Positions 23,112 to 33,604 of a stretch of DNA of 64,000 bases are shown here, one piece after another. The DNA comes from Fonsecaea monophora. Taxonomy: Eukaryota > Ascomycota > Eurotiomycetes > Chaetothyriales > Herpotrichiellaceae. Within the stretch, counting starts at the first letter, position 1, and every line of letters begins with the position of its first letter. Below the pieces are notes generated by a model that ran no database searches, was not told the origin of the DNA, and saw nothing but the letters and a program-made list of their open reading frames with translations. Location of the stretch: positions 1 through 64,000 of the forward strand of contig NW_019173976.1 in NCBI RefSeq assembly GCF_001642475.1. The letters run 5' to 3'. The position numbers were made by a program, and so were the translations under genes.

Positions 23112-25201
23112 CTACTGTCCGGTATCCATCCTCTCCCCGGACTGCTGAGCATACACATTATTCGTTCCACCCGCCGCCACAGTAGCGAAATACCGCACAT
23201 CCACGTCTTCGTCCTGTTGCAATTTCTCCAAATTTGACATGATTTGCGCGATCAATTCCTGTGCCTTGGGACTCGGTTGTGCCGTGGAATTGGATTCTTG
23301 GTCCCCCTGCTGCAGTGTCCCTTCGGTGGGTAATCGGCGGAGCGTCTCGATGAGGACGGCGTAGGATTTGGCAACATTGAACCGGATGTTGGGGATTGGG
23401 TCGGTGACGAGGCGGTCCATCATGGGAAGGACGCTTTCGGCTATAATGTCGAGAGTTATCACTGGTGCGAGGATCTGACATTGAACTGTTAGCAAATTGG
23501 TCTAAAAATGGACCGAATGGGACTGACCGTGATGGCAAAGCAAGTTGTCATCCTGTACAAATAATTTGCTTGTTGGCTCATGGCCGTGACTTTGGGAATG
23601 ATGCTTCGATTCGCCCATTCCACGCCAAAGACTTCCGTGAGCTTCTTCAGGTTCTGTGTTGCAGCGTCGCGAATTGAGAAAACAGTGTCGCCCAACCAGC
23701 CCATGCACAGCGAACTTAGCTGCTCGTCGAAGAATTTCATACCCAATTGCTTCGCCAGCAAGGGAATGTATTCAATAATTGCGAGGCGCACACGCCATTG
23801 CTTGTCTTCTGCAAGCTGGACGATGGCTGGCAGGAGAGACTGAGAAAGCAAGTCGATACCGATCACATTGTTGACAAGTTCAAGTTTGGAGATGATATGC
23901 AGTCTCACGTCTGGGAACTCGTCCTTGAGCATTTGCAGAAACATGGGGAGGAGATGAGAGATGGTTTCTTCCTTGCCGAGAATTGGAGCTAGTCCACTGA
24001 GTTGGGTTCCGAGGGCGGCTCGAACATGCTGGTTAGGATCAGACACCAGGTCTTCGATCGATGTCATGATTTCGTTCAAGAGGGTCTCTCGGTCAAGCAG
24101 CCCGCAGAAGCCAGGGATTTGGCTGGCGATGGCGGTCCTGACTTCGGCCTCGCTATCCTTGAGGAGCTTGACAAAGGCAGGGACGAGATCTCGGGTGACA
24201 ACCTCCTCATTGACAGCCTTTGCAATCTTCTCGAATTTCTCTGCCACCATGTATCGTACTCTCCAGCTCTTGTCCTCGAATAAACTCCTTAATGCGGTCA
24301 GCAAGACACCGTGACTCGGTTGCTGCTCCTTGGGAATGACTTCTGCAATGGAGATGAGGACTTCGACAGTCAGAAGTCGAACACTGTCTTGGTCATCGCT
24401 GGCTAGATGTTGAAACAGAGGGATCATCTCCTCGATCACAATTGGGACTGGAACCTCTTTCACGAACTTGGCTAGGTTGTTTGCGGCTTGTCGTCGCACC
24501 ATGGGTGTCTCATCATGAACAAGGTGCCCAAATTGAGCCCTCAGAACTTGTTGAGAAGATTGGGACGCTTTTCGGTAGGGAGTTGTGTACAAGCCGGTCG
24601 CGGAAATCTTCGAGGTGAACCAATCGGCCTTCGATAGGCGGATCGTGAGGGGGATGAAGTATTCTTCGACTTGTCGTTCTGACAAGTCATTGCAGATTTT
24701 GTTTAGAGATTCAACCGCCTATCTCCCTTTAGATGACTTATGCCCGTAACCATGGAGAATCTTACGTACCTTGTCCCGCACCAATGGCTCCTCGATGGCG
24801 GCCAAGTTCTCCAGAGGCGCGAGGAGCACGTGACCATATTCAGGGCCGCCGACGTACTCGATGAAGTTTCCCAGCTCTTCAGCGAGTGCGGTAAGCACTT
24901 CATCTTCATCTTCCACGGAGTCTGGGCCAAAATGTCAGTTGTAGTTCCACGTTTGGGCAACGAAACAGGCCGCACCGTCCAAAAAGGGTATCAATTCCTC
25001 TCTTGTTCGTTCAGGGCCAAGGGCCAATGCAATGGTAGAAAGCCGGTGGATAGCGTTGAGGCGGAGAAGGACATCATCGTGCTGTTTACATGTCAGTCAA
25101 AGCCCAGGGCATGGCGAGCGCCATGGTTAAGGACATACCTTGAGTTCGTCAATCAGCACGGCGATGGGATAGAGCTCATCTCCACTATCTTGACTCTCCA
25201 T
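23112..25201 (-). CDS. TPD3: Protein phosphatase 2A scaffold subunit A (HEAT repeats)
   Basis: Exons 25201-25139, 25081-24976, 24921-24770, 24718-23528 and 23474-23112 give 624 residues, as expected for PR65/Tpd3. The protein is a solenoid of about 15 HEAT repeats that holds the catalytic C subunit and variable B subunits. It starts MESQDSGDELYPIAVLIDEL. Repeats are recognisable by recurring patterns such as VRRQAANNLAKFVKE, VRYMVAEKFEKIAK, VRAALGTQLSGLAPIL, VRLAIIEYIPLLAKQLG and IRDAATQNLKKLTEVFG. The C-terminus beyond VDVRYFATVAA is low in complexity and carries a Q/P-rich insert (STAQPSPKAQ) before the last helices. All intron phases fit, and no defects are seen. Confidence 0.95.
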
Positions 25202-26019
25202 TTCGGGTGTATCTTGGGCACTTTATCAAGATTTCCAATATTGAGCTGGCCCTAAGGGCAGGGACTTTCGGCAGGAAAACTGAACAGTCACTTCTGCGCA
25301 GATTTGGTTGTAAAGCAGCGCGGACACGTCGTATTTGTAGCAGAGAGGGCCAGGTCACATTCTAATGCATACTTGACTGAGTAAAAGGCAGTCAGTATCC
25401 ACCAATTCGCGAGACTTCAAAAGTTGTGCCTCGTGGCCTGATATGGACAGGCTGCGCGGTTGACCAGGATGAATGCGCCGGGGATGGGAGAGGCTCGACT
25501 CACAACAAACCAAGATACAGAGTCGATGCAGGTGTCGATGAATTGGTGGGGTCTGTCACTATGACTTGCTATCCACAAAACAGTCAATGTGGAAGTAGGG
25601 AGAGGATTCGTAGGAGGGCAAATAAGGGTATTGTTGCTTTTGCAAGGTGGGATAATCAGGTTCGCTCAACGAGCTCCGTCATTCAAAGTGAACAAGTCGG
25701 GAACATGTGGCTGAAAGGGGCTGATTGATGCCAGATGCTGTGGCACAGCCAAATTCCTGTGGGTGCAGGATGGGCAAAGACGGGGCATCGCACTCTGCGT
25801 GGTGGCTGCGCCAAGACCCTCCAGATGACTCTTCCCTCTACAGTCTTTTCTGATATTGATTCCTTTAACTGAGCCGGGTGACAAGATATTACTCTCGACC
25901 GCCTCGATCATAGTCTGCCTACTTCTCCCACTCTTCTGTGTCTCTCTGAAGACCTGGACCGGCGCATCTGGGCCGACTGAAACGCAGCTGGAGAAAATCT
26001 GCCTCAGAGCCTTCGCAAA
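25202..26019. other. Divergent promoter region TPD3/FRS1
   Basis: About 820 bases between the TPD3 start (-) and the Phe-tRNA synthetase beta start (+). No gene recognised; open frames are short and overlapping. Confidence 0.45.
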
Positions 26020-27837
26020 ATGCCAACTATCACAGTAGACAAGGCTGCCCTCTTCCAGGCACTGGGGAGGGACTACACGACAGAGGAGTTCGACGAACTC
26101 TGCTTTGACTTTGGGATCGAGCTCGATGAAGACACCTCACTGACAGAACGACCGATCGTCAACGGCAAACAAGAACCTCCCCAGCTAAAGATCGAGATCC
26201 CAGCCAATCGATATGACATGTTGTGCTTCGAGGGCATTCAGCTCATGCTGAACATCTTCAATCGCAGAGTACCAGCACCCAAATATGTTCTCAAAGCACC
26301 GCCCACGGGAGAAATTCAGACCATTACAGTTTCCAAGGATTGTGAGAGAATACGGCCATACGTCTCTGGGGCCATTTTGCGAAACATCAATTTCGACCAG
26401 GCCAGGTACGAGTCTTTCATTGACTTACAAGACAAGTTGCACCAAAATCTGGCGCGGCAGCGGACTCTGGTATCCATAGGAACCCATGACCTCGACACGA
26501 TCAAGGGTCCCTTCACCTACGAAGCCCTTCCTCCCAAGGACATCAAATTCGTGCCGTTGAACCAGACCAAGCAAATGAATGGTGAAGAGCTTATGCAGTT
26601 CTACGAAAAGGACAAGCATCTGGGTCGCTTCTTGCACATTATCAGGGACTCATCAGTCTACCCGGTTATCTACGACTCTAATCGCAATGTCTGCTCGCTG
26701 CCGCCAATCATCAATGGTGATCTCAGTAAGATCTCTCTCAACACCAAAAACGTCTTTATGGAAGTCACCGCCACAGATAAAACCAAACTAGAGACCGTCG
26801 TCAACATCATGGTCACTATGTTCTCTCAATACACCTCAGACCAGTTCACCGTCGAACCCATTCAGATCATCTCCGAACACAACGGGCAGTCGAGACAAGT
26901 TCCTGATCTTACCCCCCGTTCTACAGTCGCTGAAGTAGACTACATCAATGCCTGCTGCGGCCTTTCACTATCGGCACAAGAAATCTGTGATCTGTTGACA
27001 CGAATGTCCTACTCGGCACGCCCGTCAAAGTCGGACAAGAATCTGATTGACGTAGACGTGCCCCCAACACGTGCAGATGTCCTACATCAAGCAGATATCA
27101 TGGAAGATGTCTGCATCGCTTATGGCTTCAACAAGCTGCCCCGTGCATTTCCCAAGGTCGGAGCCACCATCGCTGCACCATTGGCAATCAACAAACTTTC
27201 CGACATTCTGCGTCTCGAAGCCGCCATGGCGGGCTGGGCGGAGGTTCTCCCACTTATTCTGTGTTCGCACGATGAGAATTTTGCGTGGCTCAATCGCAAG
27301 GATGATGGCAATACTGCAGTGCGTCTAGCAAATCCAAAGACAGCAGAGTATCAAGTTGTTCGCACGACCTTGTTGCCCGGACTGCTGAAGACTATCCGTG
27401 AGAACAAGCATCATTCTATCCCTATCAAGATTTTTGAGGTCAGTGACGTTGCCTTTAAGGATGCCAGCCTCGAACGCAAATCTCGGAACGAGCGACACTT
27501 CGCTGCCGCATGGTACGGCAAAACGTCAGGCTTCGAGGTGGTGCACGGCCTTCTGGATCGTCTCATGGCTATGCTTAAGACGGCTTTTATCACTCACGAA
27601 GAAGGCCTTGAGATCCGTGGCGGAGACACAGGAAACGGAACTAAAATGGAGTACTGGATCCAGGAACTGGACGATGCGACATATTTCCCCGGTCACGGCG
27701 CCAGCATTCACGCAAGAATTGCGGGAAAAGAAGTTGTCATTGGGAACTTCGGGATCCTGCATCCAACAGTGTTGGAAAAGTTCGAGTTGAGATATCCAGT
27801 CAGTGTCTTGGAGTTCAACGTGGAGGTCTTCTTGTAG
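26020..27837 (+). CDS. FRS1: Phenylalanyl-tRNA synthetase beta subunit, cytosolic
   Basis: One exon, 605 residues. With the alpha subunit it forms the alpha2-beta2 enzyme that charges tRNA-Phe in the cytosol. The N-terminal structural part reads MPTITVDKAALFQALGRDYT, then the B3/B4 region with IEIPANRYDMLCFEG and the editing-domain part RTLVSIGTHDLDTIKGPFTY. The B5 domain has DVDVPPTRADVLHQADIMED and AYGFNKLP. The C-terminal catalytic-like domain has LRLEAAMAGWAEVLP, LANPKTAEYQVVRTTLLPGL and a final VIGNFGILHPTVLEKFEL. Length and order are those of eukaryotic/archaeal beta subunits. It is divergent from TPD3. Confidence 0.96.
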   Translation: MPTITVDKAALFQALGRDYTTEEFDELCFDFGIELDEDTSLTERPIVNGKQEPPQLKIEIPANRYDMLCFEGIQLMLNIFNRRVPAPKYVLKAPPTGEIQTITVSKDCERIRPYVSGAILRNINFDQARYESFIDLQDKLHQNLARQRTLVSIGTHDLDTIKGPFTYEALPPKDIKFVPLNQTKQMNGEELMQFYEKDKHLGRFLHIIRDSSVYPVIYDSNRNVCSLPPIINGDLSKISLNTKNVFMEVTATDKTKLETVVNIMVTMFSQYTSDQFTVEPIQIISEHNGQSRQVPDLTPRSTVAEVDYINACCGLSLSAQEICDLLTRMSYSARPSKSDKNLIDVDVPPTRADVLHQADIMEDVCIAYGFNKLPRAFPKVGATIAAPLAINKLSDILRLEAAMAGWAEVLPLILCSHDENFAWLNRKDDGNTAVRLANPKTAEYQVVRTTLLPGLLKTIRENKHHSIPIKIFEVSDVAFKDASLERKSRNERHFAAAWYGKTSGFEVVHGLLDRLMAMLKTAFITHEEGLEIRGGDTGNGTKMEYWIQELDDATYFPGHGASIHARIAGKEVVIGNFGILHPTVLEKFELRYPVSVLEFNVEVFL

Positions 27838-28241
27838 TTAGAACCAAGAGCCCAGGCATCTGCCCGATGCTGTTTAGATGAAAAATGCCCGTGACATGTT
27901 TGTCTGTTCATTTACATGCATTCAAGGACTATTGAGTGTGGCCCATTTTCTAAAACAAGAACGCGCCTTGAAATCGGGCAGATTTGCTCTCATTGCACAA
28001 CCCTTTATTTTTTCCTCGCCGGTTCATGCGCTAGGTATGATGCAGATGACCAGAATCACCAGTTGCCAGTAGCTCCGGTATCGTCCATAGCCCAAACATC
28101 CACTCCAGCAGATTCGTAGACAGGCTGAGGTGATGCCACGGCAGCGGGAACCAATGGCCCTTCAGTGGCACCATCGTAAACGCCCTGGCCAGCTGCCCCG
28201 ACAGCCGCAACTGTAGAAGAAGCACCAACATCTCGGGATTC
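27838..28241. other. Convergent 3' UTR region
   Basis: About 400 bases between the ends of FRS1 (+) and the ribosomal protein S3 gene (-). No gene recognised. Confidence 0.5.
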
Positions 28242-29209
28242 CTACTCCTGTGCGTATTGCTCCTCTCCACCAGCACCGTCCTGCTCCGCGTCAGCCGCCG
28301 CCCGCGCATCTTGCGCTGCCTGTTGAGCGGCCAGTGCCTTTGCACCGTAGTCCTGGCTCATTGGTTGCACGACGGGCTGTTCTTCCTTTGGTTCGATGAT
28401 GGTGACGCTGTCGGGAAGAGATTTCTGGGGACCGGCTTTTCCTTCAGGGTCGGAGCCGCGCATGATCTTGACTTTGATGCCCAAGACACCCTGGCGGAGG
28501 AGGACGTGTCGGGTGGCAGAATCGATAAAGTCGTTGACGGGTTGACCGGAGTGGATCATGAAACCGTCCTACAAATCAGGATCAGTATACCATGATTGGA
28601 TTTTCGAAGGTATTGTTTGTGTATCTCATGGGTTTATCTTACCGTGAACTTCATACTCTTTGCTCGGGCAGCTCTCAGTTTACCGCTCACCACAACCTCA
28701 CAACCCTTTGCACCACTCTCCATAATGAACCGCAAAACACCATAGCAAGCCCGTCTGACGGCCAGGCCATTGAGCAACTTGTATCGGAGGGACTCGCACT
28801 GTGCGACGGCAGAGAGACCACGGTTCTGGACTTTCGCGGCATAAAGGGAGACGCTGTTCTCGGGGAACTTGAAGCGTTTCTGGATCAGCGAGGTGAGTTC
28901 GCGAATGCGTCGTCCTTGTTCGCCTAGGACTTCTTGGGTGTGTGTTGCGCGGATGACTTTGGAGGAAATACCCCGTTAGCTTTCAAGTCTTACAGGGATG
29001 TCTGCTATCCAATATGTCGCCTACAGGGAACGATATGGCGCAGGGGGAGACATACTGATATCAGTGACGGTAGGCGTGACCCGGACCTCAACACCAGAGT
29101 AGCCTTCCTCAGCCAGCTCGCGCTGGAAGAACTCGTTGAGTTCGGCATAGAACACACCGTCGGCGACGAACTTGCGACGCTTGCTGATAGCGCCTTGCTG
29201 GGTAGTCAT
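28242..29209 (-). CDS. RPS3: 40S ribosomal protein S3 (uS3)
   Basis: Exons 29209-29056, 28956-28643 and 28568-28242 give 264 residues. The protein lies near the mRNA entry channel of the small subunit. It begins MTTQQGAISKRRKFVADGVF, with the type II KH domain at about 20-95 including THTQEVLGEQGRRIRELTSL. Next come NSVSLYAAKVQNRGLSAVA, the conserved CEVVVSGKLRAARAKSMKFT and the helicase-like HSGQPVNDFIDSA region. The tail after PKEEQPVVQP is Ala/Gln-rich and ends GGEEQYAQE, common in fungal S3. The exon 1/2 join restores TDIIIRATHT, which fixes the splice sites. Confidence 0.97.
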
Positions 29210-31321
29210 GTTGGCGATCTGATCTGAGAGAGCAAAGAGTCGATGTTGGCAAGTTCGCAGTCTTGAAAGCCTGAAGGCCTCTGAAATTCAATGTGGGGGA
29301 GGATCTCAATTTCATGCCAAGACAGAATTTTGCAGTTGAGCGAAGTGCGCTACGTACCAGGCCTCAATACTCCGCACAAGAAAGTACTGTGGATCATAAG
29401 AGCAAGTATATGACGGTTTCCACCAATATTGCGTTTGCTCCAACTACATACAACGCTGCGTTTGCCATCCATCCACATGAGGGGCTCGACAAAGAACCTT
29501 GATCGAACAGCTCGAAGCATGTATCCATCTCAGCGCAGGCTGACTGTAGCCTCAGTGATACCAGGCTACATACAGAAAATAGTGCTTCACTAGACCATTT
29601 GGGTGGCTCCCCAACGATGGTGTTTGGTTTTGTTTGCTGTAGTCGCATTATATGGACCGCTTGATATCACAGCTGGTAAGGAGACTGTCGTCATTTTGAC
29701 CTTCATATTGTTGCCCGAAGTTGATGAAGCGGAGAGCCGGGCATCTAGATGCAGCCTTCCATACGATTGTCGTATTTCTCTTCAGCCATTGCAGATGGCC
29801 CCGGTCTGTATCGGATTCCCTTATTTCTGGCAAGCCTTTTGGCGGGTTTTGACCATGCGTCTGTGGTCAGAAGATCCCTGAGCACAGGCCACAACCTCTC
29901 AGGATGTCTCACAGAGACACAACCTTCAGACCGAAGTCGTATAGATGACAAAGGTGATTGCCCAGACCGACGTGGAAATTTGTAGAATAGACTGAACACT
30001 GTTGCCTCTGAAGGGCTCTTTCCTTATCCTGCAGTTGGCCGCTGTTGTCACCAGATGCTCTCTCCGTTATCGAAAGTGATAATGTTATCACAGTAGAAGA
30101 AGGAGTCCTCCGCCTCGTCCCACAGCGCGCGCTCAACCCGTCTCACATTCTGTTGACATAGTATCGTTTGATGCGGGCAGCCATTAGCCCCCTTCGCTGC
30201 CATTGTCCGCGCCTGGCCCTTCATTGATTGACAGAGGAAAAGTCTCTGCTGTTGAGTATCAAAGGAGAAGACGCAATTCACAATGCAGAGTCTGCTCTCC
30301 ACCTGGTCGCTGTTCTGATATCTAGTCAGGTACCCATGCTGAAATGCAATGATGTGCGGTTGCTTTCAGTAATTGCTCCAAATGACTTTTCAGTCCTGCT
30401 TGTGGTGGACCTGCTCTTGAACTGTTTCAACATGCAACTGGGCCAAGCTTGTTCGCCTGAGTCAAGCCGTGATAGTTTGAGGTATAGGCTTATTGTTGCT
30501 CGAGACACCATGTCTCAGTCCATTCATTATGCCTCCTCTTTAGCTGAGTAAATCCTTGTACTGCTGCGTTCAGATCTTTCTCTTCTTTGTGGTCAATTCT
30601 GCTAGCTCAAGGAGATCTTTGGCTGATGTGGGTGTAGAAAGAAGCTGAACTGAGTAGGCCTGTTCACTCGCTTGATCGTCTTGGGTGGACGAAATGCTTT
30701 GTTCCTAGTCCAAAGACACAAGTTGGGAGATCCCGTAGATGACTGAATCCGTGAAGACGTGTAGTCAAATGAATCCTGGTTCAGCGGTGTCCTAAGCCTC
30801 CGATACGTGGGCAAGTTAGACTCTGAGAGGACAATGGTCAAGTGGATTCTGCAAGATACCTATCCTAGCCTGTCGAGGTTGTGGATGAGAAGCTATAGCA
30901 CAAAGAGACTCCTGTATATTGCAGTGGACTGAGTAAGAAGGGTTGGGCAGAGGCCAGGCAGATGTCGCGCGCTCCTTCTCATACTCTCTGCCTGCGCCCG
31001 CGCGACTGAATCTCTGTCGGCGACATCATCGACGTCCGTCACCAAGTCCGGACCCACGACGATATCGTTTCCCCTCGTCAATCGGCCAATCATCCTTCTA
31101 GATCGCATCATCCCAGTGACGCCTGTTGATGAGACTCCTGGTCACCGACTGATCCCGCCAAGTTTGATCCGGTGTGGCAGCAGCTTTCCTTAAATATCTC
31201 TTCCTCTCACCCTCCCAAAACTTTTCTTTCTCTCTCTCACCCTCCTTCAACACCTCAGTCACCTCACTTGACCTTGGGTTTTCATCAATCTTTCCAGCTG
31301 TGTTTACTCTTTGCAGTAAAC
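29210..31321. other. Long divergent intergenic region RPS3/helicase
   Basis: 2.1 kb between the RPS3 ATG (-) and the helicase ATG (+), far more than two promoters normally need in this window. All open frames are below 110 codons and resemble no family. I looked for a spliced small gene, tRNA boxes and C/D-box pairs without a convincing hit. The last ~130 bases before the helicase are CT-rich, as in many fungal promoters. Confidence 0.4.
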
Positions 31322-33604
31322 ATGGCTTCTCCTTTCAACACTGCTGATGTGGCATCAGCGCTTGCTGATATCACGACCGCCAACGGTGTCGAGCCTCCTA
31401 CTGGTCCTCCCAAGAATGAGGAAGCCATCAAGCTTGCTCGGCAATCTGGCTGGGTTGAACCAAAAGCAAACAACTACACCGCCAGAGCACCAACCACGGC
31501 TCTCGGCAGCGACCAGGCTCAGTTGGAAGTCGTGGCTGAAGAAAACGATGGTGCTGATGAGGTTGTGGTCAGCAGACACGCAACCAGCAACTGGTCCCAC
31601 GATGCGGCGAAATACGAATGGAAGGAAGAGTACGGAGATGTTGGCCCAAGAGATGAGAAACTTGAGAAGGATCTTTTCCGTGGCGAACATATCAACCGCG
31701 CTGGCATCAAGTTCGACAAGTAAGTGATGCACTCCTCGTGTGATGATAACCATCTGACTCCTTTCAGTTTGACCACCGTCAAAGTCATGGTTGAATCCGA
31801 GACGCGTGTCAACCCGGTGTCTAGTGTAAGTTCATTCATCCTTTCCCGATTCCCTGAATCTTACCTCTATCCAGTTCAAAGATGCTGGTTTGCACCCAGT
31901 CATTCTCGAAAACATTGAGCTCTGTGGATATCGCCATACAACCCCGATTCAGGCCTACACGATCCCCGCGGTGTTGACAGGTCATGATATGATTGGCATT
32001 GCACAGACTGGTAAGTCTTATCTTGCCCATGCTTCCTCTGGCTTTTGATTGACAGTATTGTAGGGTCTGGGAAAACCGCAGCTTTTCTAATTCCTACCAT
32101 CTCCAAGTTGATGGGTAAGGTCAAGAAGTTGGCTGCTCCTCGTCCCAATATCGGTCAAGGCTTTGATGTTTCTCGTGATCGAGTCCGTGCTGAACCACTC
32201 ATCCTCATTGTGGCCCCAACTCGCGAATTGTGCTGCCAAATCTTCGATGAAGCACGACGACTTTGCTATCGCTCAATGCTTCGTCCCTGCGTCGCGTATG
32301 GTGGGGCGCCCATTCGTGATCAAGCTGCTCAACTTCAGCGAGGTTGCGATCTGCTTGTCGCCTCTCCAGGTCGCCTGCTTGATTTCATGGGTCGGCCCGA
32401 ACTCCTTTCTCTGGCTCGTGTTCGCTACACCATCATCGATGAAGCCGATGAGATGCTTCATGACGACTGGGGTGACGAGATGTCAAAGATCATGGGCGGT
32501 GGAGGTAAGTACCTATACCATTCGCTTTCTGTTTCGTGTGCTCACCTTGTTTAGATGCCAACACCGATGGCGACCATCGTTATCTTCTCTTCAGCGCAAC
32601 TTTCCCCAAGCGTGTTCGGAAGCTTGCTGCTAAGTATCTTGCTTCTGACTATATCCATGTCAGTGTTGGCAGAACTGGAAGTGTGCATGTCAACGTGAAG
32701 CAGCATGTATGTTTGAATCCCCCCTCTCGCAGTCGACTGCCACTAACATACTTCAGATCCTGTGGTGCGATAAAGACAAGAAGATGAAAGCTCTCTATGA
32801 CCTGCTGATCTCGATGCCACCATCCCGTACTTTGATTTTCGTCAAATTCAAGAAGACCGCAGACTTTGTTGACGACTATCTTTTCAACTTGGGCCTACCT
32901 TCAACTTCCATCCATTCCGACCGCACTCAGAGTGAACGAGAAGATGCTCTGCGCTCTTTCAAAGGTGGATCGACTCCGATTCTCGTTGCAACTGGTGTTA
33001 CTGCTCGTGGTCTCGATGTCCGGTAAGCTTGAGATATGGCACAAAAAGGAGACAGACGTGGCTAACACTCTTCAGCAATGTGATGCACGTCATCAACTTC
33101 GACCTGCCCTCAGCAGACCATGATGGCAAGAACGAATATGTTCATCGCATTGGTACGTTAGCGTCACCGAAGTTCATTTCGCACAGCTTACCAGATATAG
33201 GTCGTACTGCTCGCATTGGTAACGAAGGTCTTGCCACTTCCTTCTACAACGACGGTGACGAAGCCTTGGGGCCATTCCTCACCAAAATCTTGCTCGAGAC
33301 GAATCAGGACATTCCCGATTTCCTCGAACATTTCAAGCCTGACGGTGGAAATCTGAACTTTGACGAGGAGGAAGAACAGGACTTTGACGACAATACTGGA
33401 GGTGGAGCTGGTGATGCTGGCGGTGATGCTTGGGGGACTGGCAACAATGCAGCTGGTGCTGGTGGAGATGCCTGGGGTGCAGCTGGTAATAGCAATACTG
33501 CCAGCAATGCTTGGGGTTCGACTGGCAACAACGCCGCTGCACCTGCGAACGACAACTGGGGTGCATCCACTAGCATTGATGCTGGTGCTGCCGGGGCCTG
33601 GTAA
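31322..33604 (+). CDS. DEAD-box RNA helicase, Ded1-like subfamily
   Basis: Eight exons (31322-31719, 31768-31825, 31875-32010, 32064-32504, 32555-32706, 32757-33022, 33076-33152, 33201-33604) give 643 residues. Motifs appear in order: Q motif YRHTTPIQAY, motif I AQTGSGKT, Ia PTRELCCQ, Ib TPGR-equivalent ASPGR, II DEAD, III SAT, IV LIFVKF, V ATGVTARGLDV, VI HRIGRTARIG. The N-terminal part up to GIKFDN has the Trp-containing region that precedes Ded1 cores. The C-terminal 80 residues are a Gly/Ala/Asn/Trp repeat with GGDAWG units. The likely role is RNA unwinding in translation initiation or RNP granules. It is Ded1-like rather than certainly the Ded1 orthologue. Motif VI has Ala where Gly is usual. 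Confidence 0.9.
33406..33601 (+). repeat. Coding Gly/Ala/Trp repeat in the helicase tail
   Basis: Imperfect units encode GGDAWGTGNNAAG, GGDAWGAAGNSN, SNAWGSTGNNAA and NDNWGASTS. These are low-complexity, W-spaced repeats resembling disordered RNA-binding or condensate-forming tails. Confidence 0.75.

Noticed and set aside
22436..23185. 249-codon + strand frame in the TPD3/GT90 spacer
   Set aside because: His/Ser/Pro-biased composition, overlaps the TPD3 last exon in antisense, no family; not annotated as a gene.
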